A DNA stretch of 64,000 nucleotides from Algibacter marinivivus (GTDB lineage Bacteria; Bacteroidota; Bacteroidia; Flavobacteriales; Flavobacteriaceae): the NCBI RefSeq assembly GCF_003143755.1, contig NZ_QFRI01000001.1:1696051-1760050 (forward strand), given 5' to 3'. The position numbers and the translations under genes were made by a program. The notes under the pieces are model-generated. The model searched no databases, had not been told where the DNA came from, and worked only from the letters and a program-made list of their open reading frames with translations. Positions 48,268 through 58,296 of this stretch are shown here, piece after piece. Within the stretch, counting starts at the first letter, position 1, and the number at the start of each line of letters is the position of its first letter.

Positions 48268-48346
48268 AATTTGAAAATTATATCTTATTAATTCACTAGA
48301 GTTTATATTACCATGAATTCTGCTTAAAAGAAATTATTAATTTCTT

Positions 48347-49291
48347 TTAATTTTCAACTTTTTCATGAGTAGTATTCGCCCATCTGATTTGCGCTCTACC
48401 ACCTCTAACACGGTATGCGCCATATCTAATTTTCGATTGTGTCCCTCTTTCAGGATCAGGAATATTCCAATTAAATGCTTCACCACCAATTATGGCGTTA
48501 CAATAGTGTATTTTTTTAGTAGCATCGCTTGGGTCTACTTTAAAACCTACTTCTAACTCAAAAGAGGTTATTTCATTTTTATCAACTCTTTTTAGCAGAA
48601 TAACTTCCCTACCACTTCCTGATCCACCACGTTCTAAGATGCGTTCTGCATAAATATCAAACGCCACTTGTTTGTCTGCATTACTGCCAGAACCGTAAAC
48701 AGGATGTGCTCTATATAAACAAATAGCAGGATCCGCAGAACCACCACCACCAGTATGTTGTCCTTTGGCTTGTGCTATGTATGAGCCATCTTGACCAAAA
48801 GAGCCTGCATCACCCACTTCAAGAATTCTAAAGTCTCCTTTAAATTTTACAGATGATCCTACGTTAGAGTTCGCTACAGGTAATGACCGTTCTATTCGAG
48901 GTTGTAAAGTATTTGCTGCATCTTGATTATTGGAGCCAGCTGTTATATTGTATATTCCCCAAGTAACACCATCAATAATACTTTCTTTGTAGTTCGCATA
49001 ACAACTCCTGTCGTCTATAGTTCCTACATTAACAGGGTTAGGTAAATCGTCTGATGTTCTAGTAGCATTTTCACCATCCGGATTACAAGTCGTGTAAGAT
49101 CCTGTATCTTCATCAATTATAATTGCTGGATCCGGATCTGGATCTGGGTCCGGATCTGGGTCTGGGTCTGGTACATTTTCAAATACTGTATCTTCAGAGG
49201 GTCCGTCTTCTGCCGAACATGAAAAGAAGGCAACAAAAACAACTAATGTGGTAATTGATATAAGTTTGTAAATAAACTTTGATTTTTTCAT
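48347..49291 (-). CDS. PL28-type ulvan lyase lipoprotein
   Basis: A 314-residue lipoprotein (lipobox VAFFSC) with an Asp-Pro repeat linker (about residues 40-56) and one PL28-like jelly-roll domain (about 65-310). The catalytic domain shares long blocks with the two secreted paralogues at 56533 and 58297, such as [51 protein letters not shown] and [22 protein letters not shown]28 lyases cleave ulvan by beta-elimination. This copy has no binding or T9SS module and should be anchored to the cell. It has its own PUL promoter on the minus strand. Confidence 0.88.
   Translation of the reverse strand: MKKSKFIYKLISITTLVVFVAFFSCSAEDGPSEDTVFENVPDPDPDPDPDPDPDPAIIIDEDTGSYTTCNPDGENATRTSDDLPNPVNVGTIDDRSCYANYKESIIDGVTWGIYNITAGSNNQDAANTLQPRIERSLPVANSNVGSSVKFKGDFRILEVGDAGSFGQDGSYIAQAKGQHTGGGGSADPAICLYRAHPVYGSGSNADKQVAFDIYAERILERGGSGSGREVILLKRVDKNEITSFELEVGFKVDPSDATKKIHYCNAIIGGEAFNWNIPDPERGTQSKIRYGAYRVRGGRAQIRWANTTHEKVEN
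49131..49171 (-). repeat. Hexanucleotide repeat coding for the Asp-Pro linker
   Basis: About seven imperfect 6-bp units (variants of GATCCG/GACCCA on the coding strand) encode alternating Asp and Pro in the PL28 lipoprotein linker. Unit number could vary by slippage without breaking the frame. Confidence 0.8.
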
Positions 49292-49310
49292 AATTTCTTA
49301 GAATTTTATC

Positions 49311-49355
49311 CAAAAATAGGTTTTTTGTATAGCACAGTTATCCTGTAGTATCCTG
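49311..49355 (-). promoter_or_regulatory. PUL promoter copy 7 (PL28 lipoprotein, minus strand)
   Basis: Read on the minus strand: two perfect CAGGATA units (5' ends at 49355 and 49345), 20 bp, then TATTTTTG (49318-49311), a full match to TAnnTTTG. Start codon 19 bp downstream. This inverted copy shows that the motif follows gene direction. Confidence 0.88.
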
Positions 49356-49454
49356 ATTCAAAATAGATGTAATTTGAAAATGTTATATTTTCAATTTATG
49401 GCACTAATTTAACCTTAAATTAGTGCATATAATAATTAATTTTTCAACTATTTA

Positions 49455-49499
49455 CATGATGCCACGGGATAGTTATAATCAGTAAAAGTGTTTTCTTTC
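49455..49499 (+). promoter_or_regulatory. PUL promoter copy 8 (GH106, divergent variant)
   Basis: Units CATGATG (49455) and CGGGATA (49465), 20 bp, then TTTCTTTC (49492-49499). It is the weakest match of the twelve but keeps both spacings exactly. Start codon used (49527) is 27 bp downstream. Confidence 0.6.
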
Positions 49500-49526
49500 T
49501 ACTTGTTAAAAAAAAGCACTGACAAA

Positions 49527-52500
49527 ATGAAGCATTATACTTTATTATTTATAATAATTTTAATTTTTGGTTGTCAATCAAAAGAGAACCAAACTTTAAG
49601 TGATAGTTCTTCAATAAGTATTAAAGAATTACAGCAAAATTTTAAGTACCCTTCAAGCGTTTATCGTCCAGAAACTTGGTTTCATCTTAACGGGAATAAC
49701 ATTAGTAAAAAAGGTTTAACCCTAGATTTAGAAGCTATAAAAACTGCTGGATTGCAAGGTATTCATTTATTTAATAAATCAGGAAGGCTTTATCCAAATG
49801 TAAAACCTATTAAAATTTTATCTCCTGAGTGGGAAGATATGATTCGGCATGCTGCAGATGAATGTAAGCGACTAGGATTAAAATTTACGATGCAAAATTG
49901 CCCTGGCTGGTCTATGACAGGAGGACCTTGGGTGCCTGCTGAAGAAGCACAACGCGAAGTTGTAGAGACTGTTTACAGAGTAAAGGGTGGGGAAATATTT
50001 GAAGGGGTTCTCGAAGTAGATTCATTATATCATACACCAGATTATAATTATAAAGATATTCAGGTATTGGCATTTCCAACACCTGTGGGTGATGATTTAG
50101 AATACCTAAATCCTTCAAAAATTGAAACAAATAATAGTATAGTGGCTTGGAAAGATATTTTCAATCCAAATTCAAAAATTTTAGTTACTCGTAAAACTAC
50201 TCAACTAGATAAACCTTTAAAACAGTATAGGACAGAAGGTATTTCAAAAGTAGGAGAAACGGATACATGGGTGAAAACAAACTTTGATGTCCCTGTGACT
50301 TTACGTACAATAAAATTTCCCCAACTTAGACATATTATTTTGGGTACTGAATATCCAGTGATTGATGTTGATATTAAAGTTGAAGCACAAATTGATGGTG
50401 AATTAAAGGAAATTACTACCATAAATTTGCCAGATGCTAATTGGAATGATAGACGAAAGCATTTAACACTTGCAATTCCTGAAACAACATCAACCGAATT
50501 TGTTTACACTTTTGAAGGAGAACACTCAATAGCTCCAGAATTTATCCGATTAAGTTCAAACCCAAAAATTCATAATCATGAAGCTAAAGCTGCTAAAGTG
50601 TTAAGGCGTTTAGAAAAAAATGTTCAATATGATTATGCTGAAAATACCATTATTAAATCGAATTCCATTATCAATATTACCGATAAAATGGATGTTGAGG
50701 GCAAACTCGTTTGGGAGGTTCCTGAAGGTAATTGGACTGTGGTGCGTTTTGGGCATATAAATATGCGACTAACAAATAAGCCAGCAGTACCTGAAGCCAC
50801 GGGTTGGGAATCTAGCAAGTTGGATAAAGTTGCCATTGAAAACCATTTAAGAAATGGTATGATTGGCAATTTAATAAAAGATGGAGGCCCAATAGGTGAT
50901 GGTAAATTACAGGGTTTATTAATTGATAGCTGGGAAAGTCATGTGCCAACTTGGACAATGCATTCTGAAGATATGTTTACAGAGTTTAAAAACCGTAGAG
51001 GTTATAGTATGAAAACGTATTTACCTGCTACAATGGGTTATATTGTAGATAGTCCCAAAGTAACTACTAAATTTTTAAGAGACTTGCGCCATACCATGGA
51101 TGAGGTGTTTATTGATAATTTCTTTAAACATTTTGCCACAGTTGCTCACGAAATGGGTGCAGATGTGTATACAGAAGGTGCAGGTGGAGAAGTATTACCA
51201 ATTGACCCAATGCGCTATTATGGTGTGAGCGATGTACCCATGACGGAGTTTTGGTATCCTAAAGCACCATCTGCTCAAAATGAATATGCGAAGCCTATTT
51301 ATAATGCGGCATCTGCTACGCATTTATATAATAAACCTAAGTTAGCTGCAGAAGCTGGTACGCAATTGGGGGTTCAGTGGAATGAGCATCCATTTACGTT
51401 AAAATATTTAATAGATTATAATTTTACAAAGGGTGTAAACCATCTGGTATTTCATACCTTCTCTCACACACCACAAACTAATGTATCTCCTGGTTCTAGT
51501 TTTGGAGGGCATATTGGCTTTCCTTTGGTAAGAAAGCAAACATGGTGGCCTTACATGAAAGATTGGACGGATTACCTAACCAGAAATCAATATATTTTGC
51601 AACAAGGAGAATATGTTGCTGATGTTTTACGATATTATGGAGATCATTTTGATCGACCACCTTTCGATTTAGATTATTTTCCAAAAGGTTATCGTTTTGA
51701 TTATTTGAATGCTGAAATTCTACATGATAAATTGAGTGTTATAAATGGTAAAATTCACGTTGAAAATGCAGGAGATTATCGTGTAATCACATTAAGAGAT
51801 TCAAAACAAATGTTGTTGTCTACTGTGCATAAGTTAAAAGATTTAGTTGAAGCTGGCGCTATAATTTTAGGGGATAAACCTCAAGATTCACCAAGTTTAA
51901 TGGATGATGAAAATGATTTAGAAAGTCTTCATGCAATTGCAGATGAACTTTGGGGGGATTCTGAAAGTGGTGTAAAACACGTAGGTAAAGGAAGAGTATA
52001 TTGGGGCAAAACATTAGATGAGGTTCTTAAGGAAGAACGTATTGCGCCAGATGTAATTGTGCCTGAAGGATTAGATATTAATTGGATTCATAGAAAAACT
52101 GATGATGCAGATATTTATTTTGTAGCTTCTAAAATGGATAAACCAGTTGATGTGTCTCTTAGTTTTAAGGTTTCAGGAAGTCCACAATTATGGGATGCAT
52201 TTACAGGAAATCAACAAGATGCTAAAATATGGAAGTCTAAAGCAGATAGAACAAATGTTGTAATTTCATTACCAGAAAATGGCAGTACTGTAGTTGTTTT
52301 TTCAAACAAAGCCAAAGAGCCATATGCTTATAAAGTAACTGCTAATGGAGAAACTGTTTTAAATACAGAAATGGGTTGGTATAAAATACACGAAACAGAA
52401 AATACAAACAATTTAATATGGAAAAATGATGTTGTTATTGCAGAAAATCCAGGTGTTTATAAATTCCATAAGGATGAGAATAAAGAAGTATTTGATGCTA

Positions 52501-52982
52501 ATGTAAAAGAAACGCCATTACAAACTAACTGGAGTTTACATTTTGAAGAGGGCTGGGATACACCCAAATCAATCGAAGTTGCAGAATTAACTTCTTTAGC
52601 AGAAATAGATAATGAGGCAATTAATCACTATTCTGGAACTACTACATATTCAAAAACGTTCAACCTAGATGAAACAAGTTCTCATGCGTTTATAGATTTA
52701 GGTAATGTCTCTAACATTGTTGAGCTTTGGTGTAACGGAAAAAAAGTAGGTGTAAAGTGGGCACCACCTTTTAAGTTCGATATTAGTGAGGTTTTAAAAA
52801 CAGGAAAGAATCAACTCAAAATCAAGGTTACCAATACATGGCGTAACCAACTAATATTTGATATTTCTCGCTCTAAAGAAGATAAAAAAACATGGACAAC
52901 AAATCCACCTAAAAAAGACGAAACTGAAATAGAATCTTCAGGTTTAATTGGACCAGTTGTTTTAAAACAGTTAATTAATTAG
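49527..52982 (+). CDS. GH106-family alpha-L-rhamnosidase lipoprotein
   Basis: Removes alpha-L-rhamnose from oligosaccharides in the periplasm. The start at 49527 is preferred over 49488: it gives a clean lipoprotein signal (MKHYTLLF, lipobox LIFGC), and the predicted promoter box overlaps the earlier ATG. The protein then has 1151 residues. Hallmarks of GH106: RPETWFHLNGNNISKKGLTLDL, KFTMQNCPGWSMTGGPWV near residue 115, LLIDSWESHVPTW near residue 455, and VYTEGAGGEVLPIDP near residue 550. A galactose-binding-like sandwich near the C terminus includes FIDLGNVSNIVELWCNGKKV and KIKVTNTWRNQLI. Confidence 0.9.
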   Translation: MKHYTLLFIIILIFGCQSKENQTLSDSSSISIKELQQNFKYPSSVYRPETWFHLNGNNISKKGLTLDLEAIKTAGLQGIHLFNKSGRLYPNVKPIKILSPEWEDMIRHAADECKRLGLKFTMQNCPGWSMTGGPWVPAEEAQREVVETVYRVKGGEIFEGVLEVDSLYHTPDYNYKDIQVLAFPTPVGDDLEYLNPSKIETNNSIVAWKDIFNPNSKILVTRKTTQLDKPLKQYRTEGISKVGETDTWVKTNFDVPVTLRTIKFPQLRHIILGTEYPVIDVDIKVEAQIDGELKEITTINLPDANWNDRRKHLTLAIPETTSTEFVYTFEGEHSIAPEFIRLSSNPKIHNHEAKAAKVLRRLEKNVQYDYAENTIIKSNSIINITDKMDVEGKLVWEVPEGNWTVVRFGHINMRLTNKPAVPEATGWESSKLDKVAIENHLRNGMIGNLIKDGGPIGDGKLQGLLIDSWESHVPTWTMHSEDMFTEFKNRRGYSMKTYLPATMGYIVDSPKVTTKFLRDLRHTMDEVFIDNFFKHFATVAHEMGADVYTEGAGGEVLPIDPMRYYGVSDVPMTEFWYPKAPSAQNEYAKPIYNAASATHLYNKPKLAAEAGTQLGVQWNEHPFTLKYLIDYNFTKGVNHLVFHTFSHTPQTNVSPGSSFGGHIGFPLVRKQTWWPYMKDWTDYLTRNQYILQQGEYVADVLRYYGDHFDRPPFDLDYFPKGYRFDYLNAEILHDKLSVINGKIHVENAGDYRVITLRDSKQMLLSTVHKLKDLVEAGAIILGDKPQDSPSLMDDENDLESLHAIADELWGDSESGVKHVGKGRVYWGKTLDEVLKEERIAPDVIVPEGLDINWIHRKTDDADIYFVASKMDKPVDVSLSFKVSGSPQLWDAFTGNQQDAKIWKSKADRTNVVISLPENGSTVVVFSNKAKEPYAYKVTANGETVLNTEMGWYKIHETENTNNLIWKNDVVIAENPGVYKFHKDENKEVFDANVKETPLQTNWSLHFEEGWDTPKSIEVAELTSLAEIDNEAINHYSGTTTYSKTFNLDETSSHAFIDLGNVSNIVELWCNGKKVGVKWAPPFKFDISEVLKTGKNQLKIKVTNTWRNQLIFDISRSKEDKKTWTTNPPKKDETEIESSGLIGPVVLKQLIN

Positions 52983-52992
52983 CTGTTTTAAA
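52961..52992 (+). terminator. Hairpin at the end of the GH106 gene
   Basis: TTTAAAACAGTTAATT and AATTAGCTGTTTTAAA pair over 16 bp with one non-Watson-Crick position, overlapping the stop codon, followed by ATTTTTAA. Probable terminator. Confidence 0.65.
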
Positions 52993-53070
52993 ATTTTTAA
53001 GATGTTTGGTATTTAGTTTATCTTAATAAGTATACGCTTTAGCGAAAATTTAGTTCAATTATCTCAAATT

Positions 53071-53115
53071 CAGGATAGTTCAGGATAGCTTTTTTTAAAA
53101 AACATCAGAATTTTA
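53071..53115 (+). promoter_or_regulatory. PUL promoter copy 9 (large propeller protein)
   Basis: Two perfect CAGGATA units (53071 and 53081), 20 bp, then GAATTTTA (53108-53115). Start codon 45 bp downstream. Confidence 0.82.
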
Positions 53116-53160
53116 AATGATTTTGATTAAAAATCAAAAACTAAATATCAAAAAGTTGTT

Positions 53161-56100
53161 ATGAAAACACCACAATTAATAAGCTTAATTAAGAGGTATG
53201 GATTGATTTTAGTATTGTCTTTATTCGCTAATATGATTCCTCAAAAAGTTTTTGCTCAAGTAACTTTTTTAGAAAGTTCTAAAGTAACAGATGAGGCTCT
53301 TTATTTTTGGAAAGCCGATGATCCAAAACCTTATCATTATGGCGCTAGTATAAACCCGCATGGTAATTGTATGAAAGTATCAAACGGTTTTGTGTTTTAT
53401 ACTTGGTACAGAGGTGGTTGGGCAGATAGGACTTTAATGATTTCAAGAAAAAAAATTGGCGAAGGCAATTGGGTTCATGTAGCGCTTCCTGCCAAAATGA
53501 GTTTAGTAGGAGGTAAAGGAGATACACATTTAACTACTAATGTTGGTATTTGTTCTATAGATGGTACAGTGCACTTAATGTTTGATCATCATAATGAAGA
53601 TTTAAATTATATAAGGTCAAAGAAGCATATTGCTTTTGGTCCTGACAGTGATTTTACAGCTGATAACTTTTTGCCACAGCAAGATTATTTAATACCGGGT
53701 AAGAAAATAACAAGTGTAACCTATCCAGATTTATTTAATAACGATTTAGGTGAAATGTATTTTGAAAGACGATTGGGATCTGCAGTCGGTGGCGATATTA
53801 TAATGACTTATTATGATGGTAACACTTGGTCACAGGAGTCTACAATCATCAAAGGAAGAGGAAGCGAAGTTACTCAAGGAGAAAGAGGCTTTAGTTACGG
53901 TAGTGCATATTTTATAAATAATAAGTTTTACTACGCTTATTCACCGCGTTGGGCAGAATCTCCAACTAGGTTAAACGAAGGTGTTTATGTGATGGAATTA
54001 GGTTCTAGAATGAACGACAAAGCTACAACGGTTGATGGTAAAAGTTACGATTTACCTATTATAGATCACGCACCGTTTTTAATTGCCGACCCTAGAAGTG
54101 TGCCAGATAACGCAGGTTGGGCTGGAGGTCCGCAGTTAGCAATTTCACCTAAAAATGATATTTACACCTATATAAAACCTAAAGGCACAAACGCTTATAA
54201 TTACCTCAGAAAACAAGACGAAACTGAGTTTACTGAGGATAGAAATAAAGGTTCTTTGGGGGTGTTTTATGGTAATCGAATGTATAAGTTTAATTTAACA
54301 GGGGGCAATTTTGTAGTAACAAGTGCATTAGCTGGAACTTATACTTGGAGAGAGGATTTTAGAACCAGTATAGGAATAAATGATAGAAAAAGTATTACTA
54401 TAATGGATAATGGTGTTATTGCTGTGGTATTTAGTGAAGCTCTTAATAGTGCCACAGTTCCAATTCACTGTTTTGTATTTCAATTACAAAAGGAAGAATA
54501 CATACCGCAAACCATCAATTTTGGAGCATTAACTCAAAAAACAGAAGGAGACCCTAATTTTACATTAAATGCAATTGCAAGTTCAGGGTTACCTGTATCT
54601 TACACATCTTCAGATACAAGTATAGCTCGCATCATAAATAGTAATGAAGTGCAAATTATGGGTGTAGGCTCTTGCGATATTATTGCAAGTCAAAAAGGCG
54701 ATGGCACCTATGAGGAAGCTCCTGAGGCACTTCAAACCTTAGTGGTTAGTGCAGATATATCAAAGTCGAATCAAACCATTACATTCAGTTTATCTCCAGA
54801 TACATATACTTGGGGAAGCTCAGACCAAGTGTTAAATGCAACAGCAAGTTCCGGTTTACCAGTGCAATATGAAAGTACAAATACCGATGTTGCCATTATT
54901 GTAGATGGAAAAATACAAGTAAAACGTATGGGAACAACAACTATAAATGCATTACAACTTGGAGATGACACATATAATGCAGCGCCTATAGTAGGTCATG
55001 AATATACAGTGCCAATACGTCAACAGATTATCGATTTTCCGATTATTCCAGAAGTAACCTCAGGAGATCCGGCATTCACGCTTCAAGCAACAAGTAATAA
55101 TCCAGATGCCAATTTAAGATTTTTGTGTCCCAATAATCAAGTTGCAGTGGTTTGGGATAACCAAGTAAGACAAATTTTAGGGGCTGGTAATGCCACTATA
55201 ACCGTTTCAGATACTGGAAACGATTATTTTACATCAGCTCAAGCCTCACGAACTTTAACTGTTCAACCTAAAACGCATCAAATACCTTCTACAATTGAAG
55301 CTGAGTATTACACAACAAAAAGTGGTGTAAATGTTACTAGATGGAGTAACACGGTATTTTATCTTAATTCTTGGGGAGCAAATGATTTTGCAGAATACAC
55401 TATAAATGTACCTGAAGATGGTACTTATGAGGTAGAAGTATTTGCAGCAGCGCCAGGATCAACCAAAAAATTAAAAATTGTAAGCGGGTCAAATACCTTG
55501 GTATCAATTTCATTGACTACAACACCTAATTTAACAAACTTTAAAAGTACTAAAGCTAATATAACACTTCAAAAAGGAATTCAAAAAATAAAAGTAGTAA
55601 ATGAAGTAGGTGGTTTTAATTACGATAAAATGAAAATTTCTGGAGACTCTGGAGGCGGTGGTGGTGATGCCGAAGGGGTTTACAAATTGGTAAATGTTGC
55701 AACCGGAAAATACTTGGGTGCCGGTGGGTCTTCGGCGGGTCCAGTTATTATGCGTGATACAGGAGATACTCCGGACAGAAAATGGACGTTTGTTAATACG
55801 AATGCTGAAGGTGTTGATTATTATAATATTGATAGTCAAGATAATGGCATATTACGCGCCACTGGAAACGGTTTTTCACCAGCTTATATTATAGTTAGTA
55901 CTGGTAAGGCACCTCCAGCAGGAGATACCGATAAAATTTGGACCGTGCACCATAATACAACAGATAATACGTTTAGTTTTGAAGCTAAAAATAATAATAG
56001 ATTTTTATATCATCAAACAGATGGTAATTGTTATAATCTACTTAAGGGAACTGATTTTGTTGAAGGAGACCCAAGAAGTAAATGGCAAGTAGTAGGAACT

Positions 56101-56379
56101 GGCGGGCCGCTTTTAAGTAGTGATGATAAAAGCATGAAAACTTCTTCAATAAAATTATATCCAAATCCTGCAGAAGATAATTTTACTATTTCATTTCAAA
56201 ATATTAGTAAAGTAAAAAATGTTGCTATTTATAATATTTTAGGAAAACTTGTTTATCAAAATTCACCAAAAAGTAATGTTTTAGAAGTTAAAAATATTCG
56301 GTTTAAAGCAGGTGTATATTTGGTGAAAGCTCTTTCAGAAGATAATCAGGTGTTTCATTCTAAGCTGGTTATCAAGTAG
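53161..56379 (+). CDS. Secreted multimodular BNR_4 propeller protein (PL24/PL25-type ulvan lyase candidate)
   Basis: A 1072-residue protein: signal peptide (to about residue 32, VFAQ), BNR_4 propeller (about 35-445), three Ig/MBG-like repeats (about 449-530, 538-620, 622-705; each opens QTINF/QTITF/QIIDF), a CBM6-like module (about 709-828), a Gly-rich joint, a RICIN-type lectin module (about 835-985, [16 protein letters not shown]) and a T9SS sorting domain (about 990-1072). Propeller blocks INPHGNCMKVSNGFVFYTWY and GDTHLTTNVGICSIDGTVH match the protein at 34477. Likely a secreted ulvan lyase; the exact family and catalytic His/Tyr need structural alignment. Confidence 0.82.
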   Translation: MKTPQLISLIKRYGLILVLSLFANMIPQKVFAQVTFLESSKVTDEALYFWKADDPKPYHYGASINPHGNCMKVSNGFVFYTWYRGGWADRTLMISRKKIGEGNWVHVALPAKMSLVGGKGDTHLTTNVGICSIDGTVHLMFDHHNEDLNYIRSKKHIAFGPDSDFTADNFLPQQDYLIPGKKITSVTYPDLFNNDLGEMYFERRLGSAVGGDIIMTYYDGNTWSQESTIIKGRGSEVTQGERGFSYGSAYFINNKFYYAYSPRWAESPTRLNEGVYVMELGSRMNDKATTVDGKSYDLPIIDHAPFLIADPRSVPDNAGWAGGPQLAISPKNDIYTYIKPKGTNAYNYLRKQDETEFTEDRNKGSLGVFYGNRMYKFNLTGGNFVVTSALAGTYTWREDFRTSIGINDRKSITIMDNGVIAVVFSEALNSATVPIHCFVFQLQKEEYIPQTINFGALTQKTEGDPNFTLNAIASSGLPVSYTSSDTSIARIINSNEVQIMGVGSCDIIASQKGDGTYEEAPEALQTLVVSADISKSNQTITFSLSPDTYTWGSSDQVLNATASSGLPVQYESTNTDVAIIVDGKIQVKRMGTTTINALQLGDDTYNAAPIVGHEYTVPIRQQIIDFPIIPEVTSGDPAFTLQATSNNPDANLRFLCPNNQVAVVWDNQVRQILGAGNATITVSDTGNDYFTSAQASRTLTVQPKTHQIPSTIEAEYYTTKSGVNVTRWSNTVFYLNSWGANDFAEYTINVPEDGTYEVEVFAAAPGSTKKLKIVSGSNTLVSISLTTTPNLTNFKSTKANITLQKGIQKIKVVNEVGGFNYDKMKISGDSGGGGGDAEGVYKLVNVATGKYLGAGGSSAGPVIMRDTGDTPDRKWTFVNTNAEGVDYYNIDSQDNGILRATGNGFSPAYIIVSTGKAPPAGDTDKIWTVHHNTTDNTFSFEAKNNNRFLYHQTDGNCYNLLKGTDFVEGDPRSKWQVVGTGGPLLSSDDKSMKTSSIKLYPNPAEDNFTISFQNISKVKNVAIYNILGKLVYQNSPKSNVLEVKNIRFKAGVYLVKALSEDNQVFHSKLVIK

Positions 56380-56445
56380 AGTGGTAGTAAAACTAGGTTT
56401 AGGAAATTTGAAGTCTTTATTAATCAATTTAATATCTTGAAAAAG

Positions 56446-56490
56446 CAGGGTAGTTCAGGATGGTTTTTTTTTTTGAGTTAAATAATTTTA
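56446..56490 (+). promoter_or_regulatory. PUL promoter copy 10 (PL28-RICIN)
   Basis: Units CAGGGTA (56446) and CAGGATG (56456), 20 bp, then TAATTTTA (56483-56490). Start codon 42 bp downstream. Confidence 0.8.
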
Positions 56491-56532
56491 CAAAGTTTGT
56501 CTTAATGAATTAAACTAAAATTTGGGGTAGCT

Positions 56533-58086
56533 ATGAAAACACACACACTTAAATCAATCTTATTTAGCTTTTTTGCACTTTTGTCATTTGTTCTAATAGC
56601 GCAAGCACCCGATGAAGATACTAATCCAGACCTTAATTGTCCAGCATCAGGTGAATTCGAAAACAACAATACTAGAAATGTAGATATACCAAATTCTGTT
56701 AATTTAGGTACTGTTGATGACAGAACGTGTTACGCTGATTACTCTGAAAGCTTAGTGAATGGAAAAACTTGGGGTGTTTACAATATTACCGATGGATCTA
56801 ACCACTGGGATGCACCAAATACTTTGCAACCTAGAATAGAGCGTTCTTTATCTAGATCGTTAGAATCAGGTGTTGGTAGTTTTGCAAGATTTGAGGGAAT
56901 ATTTAGGATTTTAGAGGTAGGTGATGCTGGTAGTTTTGGTCAAGATGGAACTTATATTGCTCAAGCTAAAGGAAAGCATACAGGTGGTGGTGGACCACCA
57001 GACCCCGCCATTTGTTTATATAGAGCACACCCTGTTTACGGCACAGGAATAAATGCAGATAAGCAAGTAGCGTTTGATATTTATGCCGAACGTATCTTAG
57101 AACGTGGCGGATCAGGTAGCGGTAGGGAAGTCGTTTTTTTAAAGCAGGTAAATAAAAATGAAGAGGTTAGCTTTGAATTAGAGGTAGGCTTCAGATTAGA
57201 AGAGACAGTTTTTGGTACTAAAAAAGTACATTATTGTGATGCTGTAATTGGTGGTGAAGCCTTTAATTGGAATATTCCAGATCCAGAAAGAGGTATAGAA
57301 TCTGGTATTAGATATGGTGCATATAGAGTTAAAGGCGGTAGAGCGCAAATTAGATGGGCAAATACCATGTATCAAAAGGCCGAAGTTGTTGATGACGGAA
57401 GCAATGAAAACTCAGACAATTATTTAAGATTAAAAAATGTTGCCACAGGTAAATATTTAATGACGGATGGTTCTGTACTTGTGCCGAGTGATTCTGGAGT
57501 AGGTGAGGATAAAGAATGGCGATTTGTAGAAGTTAATACAGCAGCTGGAACTTACTACAACATAGATAGTAAAGTACGAGGTATTATAAGATTTACAGGA
57601 GGTTCATCTGCACCTGAATTGATCAGTACAAATTTTTCTCCACCAAGAACAGATGTTGATAAGATATGGAGAGTTTATAATAATGAAGATGGGAGCTATA
57701 GTTTTGAAACTCGAGATTCAAATAGATTTTTATACCATTTTATAGACGAAAACAATGATATAATTACACATTTCCCATATAACGATGACCCAAGTAAATG
57801 GATTTTAGAAAATTCAACTTTAAGTACTGATAATACAGGTTTAAGAACAACTTCAATAAAAATATATCCTAACCCAGCAAAAGATAAATTTACAATAAAC
57901 TTTCAAAACACGAATAGCATTAAACAGGTTGAAATTTATAACATACTAGGTAAGCGTGTTTACCAAAATAAACCATCAAGTAATGTTTTAGAAGTCGATA
58001 GTTCAGGGTTTCAAACTGGAGTCTATTTGGTTAAAGCTTTTACAGTAAATAATCAGGTCTTTCATTCTAAATTAGTTATTGACTAA
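56533..58086 (+). CDS. Secreted PL28-type ulvan lyase with RICIN lectin and T9SS domains
   Basis: A 517-residue protein: signal peptide (to about residue 24, LIAQ), PL28 jelly roll (about 30-285; [58 protein letters not shown]), RICIN-type lectin module (about 295-430; [13 protein letters not shown]), T9SS type A sorting domain (about 437-517; [14 protein letters not shown]). It cleaves ulvan outside the cell. The catalytic domain is very close to that of the next gene, down to long identical DNA stretches. It has its own PUL promoter. Confidence 0.9.
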   Translation: MKTHTLKSILFSFFALLSFVLIAQAPDEDTNPDLNCPASGEFENNNTRNVDIPNSVNLGTVDDRTCYADYSESLVNGKTWGVYNITDGSNHWDAPNTLQPRIERSLSRSLESGVGSFARFEGIFRILEVGDAGSFGQDGTYIAQAKGKHTGGGGPPDPAICLYRAHPVYGTGINADKQVAFDIYAERILERGGSGSGREVVFLKQVNKNEEVSFELEVGFRLEETVFGTKKVHYCDAVIGGEAFNWNIPDPERGIESGIRYGAYRVKGGRAQIRWANTMYQKAEVVDDGSNENSDNYLRLKNVATGKYLMTDGSVLVPSDSGVGEDKEWRFVEVNTAAGTYYNIDSKVRGIIRFTGGSSAPELISTNFSPPRTDVDKIWRVYNNEDGSYSFETRDSNRFLYHFIDENNDIITHFPYNDDPSKWILENSTLSTDNTGLRTTSIKIYPNPAKDKFTINFQNTNSIKQVEIYNILGKRVYQNKPSSNVLEVDSSGFQTGVYLVKAFTVNNQVFHSKLVID

Positions 58087-58203
58087 TAAGTATAAAACTG
58101 ACGTGCTAATCAAATTGTTTCATATAATTTATGCTTTCTTATTAGTTTAAAATTATCTATAATTATGTTTTTCAACGACTTATAGGTCTTTTTATCTAAA
58201 ATT

Positions 58204-58248
58204 CAGGATAGTTCAGGATACTTTGTTAATTTATGTGCAATAATTTTA
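58204..58248 (+). promoter_or_regulatory. PUL promoter copy 11 (RICIN-PL28-RICIN)
   Basis: Two perfect CAGGATA units (58204 and 58214), 20 bp, then TAATTTTA (58241-58248). Start codon 48 bp downstream. Confidence 0.87.
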
Positions 58249-58296
58249 TAATCTATTTGGTTTGACATCAATAAAATTAATGCCCAAAAAAAAGCT

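Larger units (their letters stand above)
47548..48346 (+). other. Intergenic region with terminators and a decayed gene (799 bp)
   Basis: Between the binding protein and the convergent PL28 gene lie a terminator (47584-47622), the remnant of a GH2 gene (47800-48191), a second perfect hairpin (48235-48267) and an AT-rich inverted repeat at the PL28 stop (48324-48350). Confidence 0.7.

Noticed and set aside
49131-49171. Short tandem repeat that might look like a CRISPR or VNTR locus
   Set aside because: The unit is 6 bp, lies inside a coding region in frame, and encodes a plain Asp-Pro linker; there are no spacers.
55694-55894. Plus-strand frame inside the RICIN module of the large propeller gene
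   Set aside because: It is out of frame with a clearly coding module and has no signature.
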